From assembly GCF_035998295.1 (NCBI RefSeq), contig NZ_DASYHS010000047.1:1-64000 (forward strand): a DNA stretch of 64,000 nt, given 5' to 3'. The position numbers and the translations under genes are program-made. The notes under the pieces were generated by a model. The model searched no databases, was not told where the DNA came from, and worked only from the letters and a program-made list of their open reading frames with translations. Positions 44,203 through 53,245 of this stretch are shown in pieces (position 1 is the first letter of the stretch; each line of letters begins with the position of its first letter). The DNA comes from DASYHS01 sp035998295. GTDB lineage: Bacteria; Pseudomonadota; Alphaproteobacteria; Azospirillales; Azospirillaceae.

Positions 44203-44658
44203 ATGCAGATGTCCTACTGGCGCTTCGCCGCCATGATCGCAACCTCGACCATCGTCATGTACATCCTGATGTACCTGAACACCTATGCATTCGAGCATGT
44301 GTTCTGGAGCGAGACCCGCGCCTGGATGGCTCTCGTCATGGGCGCGACCATGTCCGTCATAATGCTCGGCTACATGCTGAACATGTACAGGAAGCGGGCG
44401 GTCAACCTCGCCATCTTTGGCGGCTCCGTGGCCGTGTTCGCCCTGTCCCTGTGGCTCGTGCGGAGCCAGGCGACGGTCGACGACGTCGATTACATGAGGG
44501 CGATGATCCCGCATCACTCGATCGCCATTCTGACCAGTGAGCGCGCCCAGATCACGGACCCCCGCGTCCGCAAGCTCGCCGACGAGATCATCGAGGCCCA
44601 GGAACGCGAGATCGCGGAGATGAAGTACCTTGCCGCCGACCTGGAGGCGCGGGACTGA
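44203..44658 (+). CDS. Membrane protein with DUF305-like C-terminus
   Basis: 151 residues. Three membrane helices are predicted by eye: FAAMIATSTIVMYILMYLNT, WMALVMGATMSVIMLGYMLN and VNLAIFGGSVAVFALSLWLV. The C-terminal part, DDVDYMRAMIPHHSIAILTS then DPRVRKLADEIIEAQEREIA, matches the DUF305 ferritin-like core, with conserved His and acidic residues typical of metal-linked proteins. Homologues occur in copper/silver and cytochrome clusters. It starts 18 bp after the cytochrome c gene, and its TGATG stop-start overlaps the lipoprotein gene. Confidence 0.82.
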   Translation: MQMSYWRFAAMIATSTIVMYILMYLNTYAFEHVFWSETRAWMALVMGATMSVIMLGYMLNMYRKRAVNLAIFGGSVAVFALSLWLVRSQATVDDVDYMRAMIPHHSIAILTSERAQITDPRVRKLADEIIEAQEREIAEMKYLAADLEARD

Positions 44659-45230
44659 TGCAAGGCGCTTTCCCTTTCCTCCTGATCGCCGGCTTGATCG
44701 CCGGGCTCGGGCTGCTCACGGGGTGCGGCGAGGCCGACGCGCCGGACGATGCGATCGACGCCGTACGAGCCCCCGAGCCAGCCAGGATCATGACCGTGCA
44801 AGCCGTGCTCGACGGCGCGCACGTCCCGACCCTCGATCCCCACACGATGAAGGATGCGGAGATCCGCATGGCGGTCGGCGCGGGACCCCGCTGCGAGTTC
44901 CGCTATACGAGCACCGGCAGGCCGGTGCTGGCGGTGGGCGCGGGATCGGGCGCGTCGACGCCCCGCGGCGTCTTGAAGCTGAACGGGAGCCTGATCGTCC
45001 TGGAGCTTGCGCCGGCGGAACCCGCGGCGGCCGGCGGCGGGCAGGCCGATGATTTCGCCCTGGTCGCCGAACCGATCCGAGCGCTCGTCGCCCCGGTACC
45101 AGGGGAACTGAACGAGATCAGGGACGGCCTTGCGAGCCGGGAGGCGACCATGGTGTTCGAGGTCGGAGACAGCCTCAGGGTCGGGTATCGCGGCTATCTG
45201 GAATGCTTGCCCGAGCCGCCGCCGGACTAG
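44658..45230 (+). CDS. Lipoprotein of unknown function in the cytochrome c operon
   Basis: 190 residues with signal FLLIAGLIAGLGLLTGC, lipobox LLTG and Cys23. The mature part has TLDPHTMKDAEIRMAVGAGP, a CEFRYTSTGRPVLAVG block, then a beta-rich region with KLNGSLIVLELAPA and a C-terminal VFEVGDSLRVGYRGYLECLP. One family-level resemblance is to uncharacterised lipoproteins beside DUF305 genes. I do not recognise a Pfam family. It overlaps the DUF305 gene by one base, so it is probably co-translated. Convergent with the toxin immunity gene. Confidence 0.72.
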   Translation: MQGAFPFLLIAGLIAGLGLLTGCGEADAPDDAIDAVRAPEPARIMTVQAVLDGAHVPTLDPHTMKDAEIRMAVGAGPRCEFRYTSTGRPVLAVGAGSGASTPRGVLKLNGSLIVLELAPAEPAAAGGGQADDFALVAEPIRALVAPVPGELNEIRDGLASREATMVFEVGDSLRVGYRGYLECLPEPPPD

Positions 45231-45248
45231 AGGTATGCCCCTGGACGT

Positions 45249-45941
45249 TCAGCCCGACGCTTCTTCCGTCTCGACGCTGGACAGCCGGTGCCGGTCGTCG
45301 AAACTCGCGACCAGCCGGCCGGCCCGGGGCGAGTCCGCGACCAGGCGCGCTGGTCCGTCCTGCGCGACCGTGTACCGCTCGTGTTCGAGATATGCGCGCA
45401 CCGGGACGCGGTGGTCGAGGAAGCCATAGGCCTCGACCATGCGCCGGATGACCCGTACGACGAACAGCGCCGGCCGTTCGCCGGGCGGGGGCAGGTGGCC
45501 CCCGTCGTCGGTCACCACCACGTAGACCCGCCATTTCCCCTGGAGGGGGAAGACGAACCAGCCTTTGCCCCCGCAGCGGGCCGCCGCCAGCAGCGCGATC
45601 TCGTCGCCCCCGACCGCGCCCGAGATGTCGATCCGCGGCTGCGTGAACAGCGGCTCGCCCGTGCTCTCGCCGAGCGCCTTCAGCGCCCGGGCCCGCACCA
45701 GCACCTTGTCGGCGAAGTCGCAGGTGGTGGTGTCCCAGGCCCAGACCCAGTCGCCGCTCTCGTCGTTGGCGATGCCCAGCACCTCGACCCCCAGCCTTAT
45801 GTCCGGCTCGAACTCGATCGTCCCCTCGTCCAGGTCGTGGGCGAAGTTCCGCTTCCGGGCCAGGTCGGCCATCAGCAGGAGCTGGGACAGGCCCGCTCCC
45901 GCATGCTGGGCGAAGTCGCGGATGGATGGGTCCATCGTCAT
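45249..45941 (-). CDS. Putative immunity protein for the RHS toxin (DUF6882-like)
   Basis: 230 residues, no signal peptide. It starts 9 bp after the RHS toxin stop in the same direction, the usual place for an immunity gene. QLLLMADLARKRNFAHDLDE, GTIEFEPDIRLGVEVLGIAN and GDWVWAWDTTTCDFADKVLV resemble the DUF6882 family, whose members are W-rich small proteins often seen with polymorphic toxins. The start may be the third codon, also Met. Family match and immunity role are inference from position and composition. It would neutralise the C-terminal nuclease in the cytoplasm. Confidence 0.6.
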   Translation of the reverse strand: MTMDPSIRDFAQHAGAGLSQLLLMADLARKRNFAHDLDEGTIEFEPDIRLGVEVLGIANDESGDWVWAWDTTTCDFADKVLVRARALKALGESTGEPLFTQPRIDISGAVGGDEIALLAAARCGGKGWFVFPLQGKWRVYVVVTDDGGHLPPPGERPALFVVRVIRRMVEAYGFLDHRVPVRAYLEHERYTVAQDGPARLVADSPRAGRLVASFDDRHRLSSVETEEASG

Positions 45942-45950
45942 CTGCAGCCC

Positions 45951-48900
45951 TCAGAACGAGGTGTAGTTGCCGAACGTCACGTCGAAGACCTTCTTGTTTC
46001 CCTGATAAACCCGGTACCGCACCTCGGAGGCCACCGCGGTCGAGTCCTCGTATATGAAATCGACCCTGGCGGACACCGTTCCGTTGGTATCGACGTAGTC
46101 GTAGACCTGCCCCTCGAACACCCGGTATTGGCCCCGGTTGATGCTGCGGGACTGCGGGAAGATGTTCTCGACGTCCCTGCCGCTCCCGCCGAGGCGGTTC
46201 GCGAAGATGTGCCCGGCATCCGGGAACTCGTCGGTCAGCCCCGAGTTCGGGTCGTATTTCCCGCCGGACAGCTTCGTGAACCCGGCCTCGTCCTTCACGA
46301 AGTCCCGCGTCGTCTTGTTGGTCCCGGTCCCCGTATCCAGGTCCGCCTGGGTGATGGTCGTCTGGGCGGTCGTCTTCCTGCCGTTCGGGTCGTAGGCGCA
46401 GGTGACCGTCAGGACATTGTGCGCGAGGACGCCGTCCTCGCCAACGGCGTAGACGTGGAGGTCGGCGACTTCCAGGTTGTAGACGCGGACCGCTTCCCCG
46501 ACGGGGCGGACCTCCGTCACCTCTGCGGCGGTGCCGTCGGCGCGGACGACGGTGCGGCCGGGCCGCAGCTCGGCCGCCTCGGTCCAGTCGCCGCCCTCGA
46601 CCAGGAACGGGTGCCTGGCCGTGGTCCGCAGCGTCTCCCCGCCGACCGTCAGGTCGAGCGCGTCCTCGGCCACCCGGGAGTACAGGCGCGTCACCGGGCG
46701 CCACGCCGCGTCCGCCGGGTCGCCCCCGGCCAGGACCTCGTCGCCGACCCGCAGGTCCTCGATCGCGACGGGGCCGCCGCGGGTCCGGACGGGCGTGCCG
46801 CCGGCGAAGGAGGCGGCGCCGCATGACGCCTCGTCCCCGCCGGGCGCCTTCTGCTGGCCGTCATGGCCGTCGTTGGCGAGGCCGGAGTCGAGCGGCTCGT
46901 CGCCCTTCGTCGCCTCCATCCCCGCGCCTTCCGAGTGGACGGCGTCCTCGATCCCGGCCTCCGCCGCGTCGGCCTCGCCGCCGAAGCCCAGCGTCACCAC
47001 GTCGAAGCCGAGCGCCAGCCCGTTCTCGAGCGACGGGTCGCGCACGAACTTCACCGCGTCGTAGGCGGCGAAGGCGACGCCGATCGCCACCCCGACCTCG
47101 GGGAAGGCGACGGAGATCGCGATCAGGGCGACCGCCTCGCCGATATGCAGCAGCACCTTGCCCGGCGAGAACGACGCAGCACCGCCCCCGGCGGCCGTGG
47201 CGGGCGGCTGGTGGGTCAGGCCGGCCCCGCCGAAATAAGCCTCGGTCGAGAAGCGCCCGTCGGGATCCGCATGGCCGAACGGGTCGTTGCCGGCATAGCT
47301 GTAGGGGTTGTCGAACTGCCCCGCCGGGTCCGGCGTCAGGAACCGGCCGAGCGCCGGGTCGTAGACCCGCGCCCCGAAGTTCAGCAGCCCGGTGGTCGCG
47401 ATCTGGTCGCGGCCGCCGAACTTCTCGCGGAAATCGTCGACGCCAGCGCTGGAGGGCTCGTTGAGGCCGCCGAAGGGAAGATAGGCGACGCGCGCCGTCT
47501 CCTTGCCGTCGGCGTCCGTCACCAGGTTGGGGCTCAGGACGGTGTCGCGGTGGAAGTACCGGATCCCGGTCTGCTCGATCCCCGCGCCGTTCGGGCCCGG
47601 TACCAGATCGGCATGCGCCGGCCACGGGGTCCCCGCCAACGCGACGGTGGACGCCAGCAGTGCCACGAGGGTGCGGCGCAGCCACGCCCCGGCGCCGTCC
47701 CGCCGGCGCCATCCGCCGACCAGCAGGATGAGCCCGCCCGGCAGGCCGACGGCGCCGGCCGCCGCCACCGTCGCGCCGGAGACGGGCCAGCCGGGCGCGC
47801 CGGCATCCGCCTTCCGGCTGCCGGCGGTGGTGGAGCCCAGCGCCGCGAGGCAGGTCGATTGCCCGGCCGACGGAGTGAAGCCGTCCGTGGTGATCGTCGC
47901 GACGATGCCGTCGGGACCGGAGATCGACGTCGTCCACAGCGTGCCGGTGTCCGCGGCCGTCCGGTGCAGCCCGGGGCCGAGCCAGACCGTCGTCGTCCCG
48001 TCGGCGTCCCTCTCGACCGCGAGCGACTTGTCGGGACCGTAGGCCATGTCCGACACGTCGCCGCCGTTCAGCGAGACGCCGGTCAGCATGGCCTCGGGGT
48101 CGTAGGCGTAGGCCCATGCGTCGGCGCCGCCGCCGCCCGTCCGGGCCGACAGGGCGCCATTGCCGAGATAGTCGTAGGTGTCGCGGCCGGTCCCGGTCTC
48201 GCTGCCGCTCAACCGGTAGGCGGCCGCGGGGTCGGTCTCGAAGATCGTGGTCTGCGATCCCGTCCGCCAGCTCGTGATGTTGCCGCCGGCGTCGTAGGTC
48301 AGGGCGGTATCGGGATAGGGTCCGGCCGCGCTGGTCAGCCGGCCCATGACGTCGTAGCCCAGCGTCTGGGACTGGCCGGCCGCGAGCGTGTCGGTGATCC
48401 GGCTCAGCACGTTGACGGGGTTGTCCTGCGCGCCCCACGCATAGGTCATGGACGAGAGGTCCGTCGTCCCCGACGTCGCCGTGCTGGCGGTCAGGCGTCC
48501 CACGACGTCGTAGGAGAACCGCGAGGCCAGCCCGTTGCCGTAGCTGCGCGTCTGGTAGCGGCCGAGCGCGGTGTAGTCGCCATAGGCCGCGATCGTGCGG
48601 AACGCGGACTCGCCCGCCGCGCAGTAGTTGACGGACTGCAGGTTGAGGTCCGCGCCGTAGACGGTCTCGACGACGGAGCCGTCGGCGCCGACCGCCGCCG
48701 TCTCGCGGCCCAGCGGGTCGAACAGGGCGCCGAAGGAGAAGGTCGTGCCGCCCTCGGTCGTCGTGAACGCGGACTGGTTGCCCATCCGGTCGTAGGCCAT
48801 GGTGTGCGCGACGGTGGCGTTCGCGGCGCTCGACATCCGCCCCTTGGCGTTGGCGCCGGTGTCGTAGCCGAAGGTCGAGGTCTCGACGGCCACGTCGCCC

Positions 48901-51900
48901 GCGTCGACCAACGTGCGCTCGAGTGGACGCGACAGGGCGTCGAAGGTCTGCGTGACGGTGTTGCCGGCCGAGTCCCGCGTCGAGACGACGTTGCCCAGCG
49001 CGTCGTAGGCGAGCGCGATCGTGCCCCGCGTCGGGTCGCTCTGCGACGTCGTCCGGCTCAGGCTGTCATAGGCGTAGACGGTCGTGTCGCTGCCGTTCGA
49101 ATCCAGCGGCCCGACGCGCTCGACGATCCGCGACAGCCCGTCATAGGCGAAGGTGCCGACGCCGCCGTCGGGGGCCGTCGTCCTCAGCGTCCGCCCCCTG
49201 GTATCGTAGGACGACACCGTGGTCTGCACCAGGCTCCTGGCCTCGCTGGTGGATGCCGCGCAGCTCGCGGCGGAATAGGTGTTCCGGGTCGTGGTCCGCG
49301 CGGCGTTGTCGTAGATCCAGGTCTGGACGGTCGACGTGCCCAGCACGGCGTCCGGCGGGCCGCAGGTCAGCACCGGGCGGTCGTAGACATCGTAGTCCGT
49401 CCGGTTCAAGGCGGCCGTCCCGGTATCGGCGAAATACGGGAGCGACCGGGCGGCGACGCGGCCGGCGGCGTCGAACGCGACGGTCTCGAGGACCACGGGG
49501 CCGTCCCCGGCCGCGCCCTTGCGGACGGTCGCGTACTCGCGCCCCATGCCGTCATACGACACGCTGGTCCAGGACCAGGCGTCGGACGCCTGGCCGCAAT
49601 CCCGCCAGTCCGTGCACGACGAGGTCGTCGTCGTCCATCCGGCGGGCGTGCCCGCCGCGTAGGAGACCGCCGTCGTCTGCACCTGCGAGCCGTCGGTCGG
49701 GGACGGTGCCGTGGCGGCGAGCGGGCGGCCGAAGTCGTCGTAGCTGGCACCGGTCGTGTTGCCGTTGGGATCGGTCGTCGACAGGACGACGCCCAGCGCC
49801 AGGTCGAAGGTGCGGCTGACGGTCAGCGTGTCGCCGCCCCCGACCGGGGGTGACGTCCGCGTGACCGGGAAGGTGTGGAAGGTCGCGTCGAACCCGAACG
49901 TCTCGGTGGCGCCCTGCGGGTCGGTGCTGGCGGTCACGTTGCCGTAGGCGTCGTAGCCGTAGGACGTGCACAGCCAGGTTCCGCCCGCGACCGGTGCGGC
50001 GCAGGTGGCGTTCCGGGCGTCGGGGGATCGCGCGTCGAGGAAGCGGGCGCTGTAGAGGACCTGCCAGGAACCGTCGTAGCCGTTCCGCTCCCAGGTCAGG
50101 TCGGTGCCGGGCGTCCAGCCCGCGAAGGCGCTGCCGTCGAGGCAGCCTGCCGCCGACATGCGCATCTTGTGGTCGATGACGTAGCCCAGGCGCCACTGCC
50201 CCTGGGCGCTCAGGTCGGTCGGCGGCGCGTTGTAGGTCGCGCAGGTGTAGACCGGCGCCGAGTCCGCGTCGGCGGCGTCGCCGAGGTCGGACACCAGCGT
50301 GACGTTGCCGAAGCCGTCATAGGCGTAGGTCTCGACCAGCGTGTAGGCCGGCTGCGGATCGGGCGCGTTCCCGTCCGGGTTCGGGTACATGCTCGACAGT
50401 TCCGCCACCTGCTGGACCTGGTAGACGCCCGGGAAGAACGCCTTGGCCGGCGTGGCCGCCTGCTGGGCGCAGTCGGCCGGTGCGCCGTCGGTCCTCGTCC
50501 CGACCGGCGTCCCGCCGGTGCTCATCGTGCAGGACTGCTTGACCAGGGGCTGGGCCTTCATCGGCACGAGGCGGTCGCCGAGGATCGCCCGCATCTGCTG
50601 GTCGGTGGCCAGATGGGTGAACGGGAACTGCGTCTCGTAGACCGTGACGCTGGCGCGCTCCGCCTGCGGGTCGAACGAGGTCACCGAGGTGAAGCCGCTC
50701 CAGCCCCGGCCCTCCAGGTTCGTGACCGCGCCGGCATAGGCGTAGGTGTAGGTGAAGCAGTGGCCGGCCGCGTCCGGGCCCGCGCAGTCCACCATGCCGT
50801 CGGACCTGTCGAGGCGGGACACGACGTAGGTGGCGTCCTGGACGTCCTGGTAGGGATACGCCGACGCCGTGCCCTTGGCGTAGACCGGGCCGTAGGTGTT
50901 GCTGAGCGGCGCGTAGGTGAGGGTGGTGGTGGCGCCGACCCCGTTGGCGACGGAGACCAGCGTGTCCGGCGGCGGAGGTTCGCTCAGGCCCGCGACGGTA
51001 TAGGGCGCGCCGAAGAAGGTCTCGGCCTGCCAGCTTCCCGACCGGACGGTGAGCTGGACCATGTCGGCGAAGCCGCGGCCCGTGAAGTCTCCCTGCAGGA
51101 CCGGGGAGGTGGTGCTGAGCGGCTGCGTGAACGTGGCCCAGGTCTGGGGCGTGGCGCTCCCGCCCGAGAGCACGACCGAAAGCTGGCCGCCGGACCCGTA
51201 CTGGCGCAACGCCCCGAAATCGGCCATGTGGTCGCCGTTGAAGTCCTCGACGACGACCGAGGCGACCTGCTGGCCGAAGGCGATCGTGCCGGCGACCTCG
51301 TTCAGCTCGGTGCCGGTCGCGAGGTACCGTTTGACGGTCCTGCCGCCGGTGCTGTCGAAGATACCGACCAGGTCCTGGATGCCGTCGCCGTTCAGGTCGC
51401 CGAAGGTCAGGTCGAACTGGCTCGCCACGGAGGTGGGAATCCCGGGCAGCGCCCAGCTTCGGGCCGTCGCGGCCGGGTTCGTCAGGTCGGGCACGACCTG
51501 GAGCTGGAGCGTGCTGCCGGAGACGACGGGATAGACCAGCTCCGCGGTCCCGTCGCCGGTCAGGTCGGTCGCCTCTATGCCGGCCGTCGCCAGCGAGGTG
51601 AACCGTGCCGGCGTGCTCGGGCCGCCGACCGGCTGCCCGGACACGCCCGAGGGCTGGCCCAGGTAGGAGGTGACGCTCAGGTTCTGCCCGACCACGCCCA
51701 GGAGGACCAGGTCGGTGATCCCGTCGCCGTTCACGTCGCTGGACAGGAACCGCTTGTTGCTCGTGCTCGGAGAGTTCTGGGGCTTCCAGGCCGTCGTGAC
51801 GACGCCGCCGGTGCGCGGGTCGGTCGAGTAGGTCGTCCCGGAGAAGGTCGACCCGTAGACGCCGATGCACAGGATGTCGACCGGGCCGTCGCCGTTGAAG

Positions 51901-53147
51901 TCGCCGACCAGCGCCGCCGAGGCGCACTGGCTCGACGGCTGGGAGCGCCATGGCGTTTTGGTGAAGGTCCCGCCCGAGGGGTTGTAGGTCAGGACGTCGA
52001 CCAGCCCGCTCTGGGTGTTGATCCGCGCCAGTCCCGAACGCCCGTCGCCGACGAAGTCGGCGGCGAAGAACAGGTCGTTGGCCTGGTCCGCGCTCAGGTT
52101 CGTCGCGATGCCGCTGGTCGCCGTGTAGGCCGGGCCGCCCGCCGTCCCGGCGGGATCGGACCAGGCCAGCGCGAGGGGGGCCGCGCACTGGCCGGTCCGC
52201 CCGCATTCGGTGACCGTCGCGATCCGGCTGCGCCCGGTCGTCGGGCCGGTCTCGTACCCGATGGAATATGTCGCGACGGGCGATGCCTGCCCGCCGATCG
52301 TCGTCTTCACGACGATCTGCTTGAGCCGTACCGTCGTCGTCGTCGCGACCCCGCCCTGGTAGCGGGTGACCGCCTCGACGGGGGCGTTGGGCTCGTAGGT
52401 GAAATCGACGCCGCGGGTGTCGGTGAGACCGACGCCGCTATAGGTCACGCCGGTGAGCTGGTATTCGCCGGTCGCGGACTGCGACTGGTAGTCGAAGGTG
52501 ATGAAGTTGCCGTCGGAATCGGTGATCGAGCGCACGGCCCACACCGCGACGACGCCTGGGGGCGCGCCTACGCCCGCGAAGCCCGTGCCCTCGGTCCCGA
52601 AGGTGACGACCGTGCCGTTGCCGGCGAAGGCCTTGAACGAGCACGGTCCCCCGCCGCAGGACTGGCCGCCGTTCCAGTACGAGACCACCTTGACGAAGCC
52701 GTCGACCTCGGTCCGGTAGACGGTCTGGTCGCCGCCCTGCGCGCCGCCCTCGATCGGGACCAGGCGCTGGCCGTCCAGGCAGAACCGGTCCTGGGTGGTG
52801 AAGGTGACCCCGCCGGTGTGTCCGTCCTGGGCGATCGTCGGCGCGCAGCGGGCGACCGTATGGGTCCCCGACAGCATCCAGCCGACGCCGAGCAGGCCGT
52901 CGTCCTGGTGGCTGCTGTAGGTGAGGGACAGCTTGGGCGTGAGGCCGCCCGTCCCCTGGGGAAGGGCCAGCGGCAGGGTGAACGTCGCCGCTCCGTTGCC
53001 GTCGACCGTCGTGGTGTCCGGGAACGCCACGCCGGGGGCGTCGGCCGCGAGGGGCGCCGTTCCTCCGGGAAGCAGGCCTCCCGGTATCAGAAGCGCGATG
53101 CCCGCCAGCATGGTCCATGCGAAGCGTCGAACGTCGTTGAGGCGCAT
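45951..53147 (-). CDS. SpvB/RHS polymorphic toxin with Hint domain and C-terminal nuclease
   Basis: 2,398 residues; GGGGAGGA fixes the ATG at 53147. Order: signal peptide (about 1-34), SpvB domain (40-340), six or more FG-GAP/VCBS repeats (350-700, e.g. GDLNGDGIQDLVGIF), many RHS/YD repeats (750-1900), two hydrophobic helices (about 1785-1845), and the RHS core LLNFGARVYDPALGRFLTPD near 1920. A Hint domain (about 2106-2250) follows, with HPFLVEGGDW and the ending VLAHN. A 145-residue tip carries FPDAGHIFANRLGGSGRD and NRGQYRVFE, matching DNA/RNA non-specific endonuclease (Endonuclea_NS_2). RHS shells enclose and deliver the toxin tip. The residue before SF in the Hint start is Ala, not Cys. 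Confidence 0.9.
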   Translation of the reverse strand: MRLNDVRRFAWTMLAGIALLIPGGLLPGGTAPLAADAPGVAFPDTTTVDGNGAATFTLPLALPQGTGGLTPKLSLTYSSHQDDGLLGVGWMLSGTHTVARCAPTIAQDGHTGGVTFTTQDRFCLDGQRLVPIEGGAQGGDQTVYRTEVDGFVKVVSYWNGGQSCGGGPCSFKAFAGNGTVVTFGTEGTGFAGVGAPPGVVAVWAVRSITDSDGNFITFDYQSQSATGEYQLTGVTYSGVGLTDTRGVDFTYEPNAPVEAVTRYQGGVATTTTVRLKQIVVKTTIGGQASPVATYSIGYETGPTTGRSRIATVTECGRTGQCAAPLALAWSDPAGTAGGPAYTATSGIATNLSADQANDLFFAADFVGDGRSGLARINTQSGLVDVLTYNPSGGTFTKTPWRSQPSSQCASAALVGDFNGDGPVDILCIGVYGSTFSGTTYSTDPRTGGVVTTAWKPQNSPSTSNKRFLSSDVNGDGITDLVLLGVVGQNLSVTSYLGQPSGVSGQPVGGPSTPARFTSLATAGIEATDLTGDGTAELVYPVVSGSTLQLQVVPDLTNPAATARSWALPGIPTSVASQFDLTFGDLNGDGIQDLVGIFDSTGGRTVKRYLATGTELNEVAGTIAFGQQVASVVVEDFNGDHMADFGALRQYGSGGQLSVVLSGGSATPQTWATFTQPLSTTSPVLQGDFTGRGFADMVQLTVRSGSWQAETFFGAPYTVAGLSEPPPPDTLVSVANGVGATTTLTYAPLSNTYGPVYAKGTASAYPYQDVQDATYVVSRLDRSDGMVDCAGPDAAGHCFTYTYAYAGAVTNLEGRGWSGFTSVTSFDPQAERASVTVYETQFPFTHLATDQQMRAILGDRLVPMKAQPLVKQSCTMSTGGTPVGTRTDGAPADCAQQAATPAKAFFPGVYQVQQVAELSSMYPNPDGNAPDPQPAYTLVETYAYDGFGNVTLVSDLGDAADADSAPVYTCATYNAPPTDLSAQGQWRLGYVIDHKMRMSAAGCLDGSAFAGWTPGTDLTWERNGYDGSWQVLYSARFLDARSPDARNATCAAPVAGGTWLCTSYGYDAYGNVTASTDPQGATETFGFDATFHTFPVTRTSPPVGGGDTLTVSRTFDLALGVVLSTTDPNGNTTGASYDDFGRPLAATAPSPTDGSQVQTTAVSYAAGTPAGWTTTTSSCTDWRDCGQASDAWSWTSVSYDGMGREYATVRKGAAGDGPVVLETVAFDAAGRVAARSLPYFADTGTAALNRTDYDVYDRPVLTCGPPDAVLGTSTVQTWIYDNAARTTTRNTYSAASCAASTSEARSLVQTTVSSYDTRGRTLRTTAPDGGVGTFAYDGLSRIVERVGPLDSNGSDTTVYAYDSLSRTTSQSDPTRGTIALAYDALGNVVSTRDSAGNTVTQTFDALSRPLERTLVDAGDVAVETSTFGYDTGANAKGRMSSAANATVAHTMAYDRMGNQSAFTTTEGGTTFSFGALFDPLGRETAAVGADGSVVETVYGADLNLQSVNYCAAGESAFRTIAAYGDYTALGRYQTRSYGNGLASRFSYDVVGRLTASTATSGTTDLSSMTYAWGAQDNPVNVLSRITDTLAAGQSQTLGYDVMGRLTSAAGPYPDTALTYDAGGNITSWRTGSQTTIFETDPAAAYRLSGSETGTGRDTYDYLGNGALSARTGGGGADAWAYAYDPEAMLTGVSLNGGDVSDMAYGPDKSLAVERDADGTTTVWLGPGLHRTAADTGTLWTTSISGPDGIVATITTDGFTPSAGQSTCLAALGSTTAGSRKADAGAPGWPVSGATVAAAGAVGLPGGLILLVGGWRRRDGAGAWLRRTLVALLASTVALAGTPWPAHADLVPGPNGAGIEQTGIRYFHRDTVLSPNLVTDADGKETARVAYLPFGGLNEPSSAGVDDFREKFGGRDQIATTGLLNFGARVYDPALGRFLTPDPAGQFDNPYSYAGNDPFGHADPDGRFSTEAYFGGAGLTHQPPATAAGGGAASFSPGKVLLHIGEAVALIAISVAFPEVGVAIGVAFAAYDAVKFVRDPSLENGLALGFDVVTLGFGGEADAAEAGIEDAVHSEGAGMEATKGDEPLDSGLANDGHDGQQKAPGGDEASCGAASFAGGTPVRTRGGPVAIEDLRVGDEVLAGGDPADAAWRPVTRLYSRVAEDALDLTVGGETLRTTARHPFLVEGGDWTEAAELRPGRTVVRADGTAAEVTEVRPVGEAVRVYNLEVADLHVYAVGEDGVLAHNVLTVTCAYDPNGRKTTAQTTITQADLDTGTGTNKTTRDFVKDEAGFTKLSGGKYDPNSGLTDEFPDAGHIFANRLGGSGRDVENIFPQSRSINRGQYRVFEGQVYDYVDTNGTVSARVDFIYEDSTAVASEVRYRVYQGNKKVFDVTFGNYTSF

Positions 53148-53245
53148 GTCGTCCTCCCCAGGCTGGCCCAGGCTGGTGCGGGCCCTGCGGTTTCTGTCCA
53201 GGATTTCGGGGGGCGCGGCGGCGCCGGAGGCGCCGCCGCGTGCCG

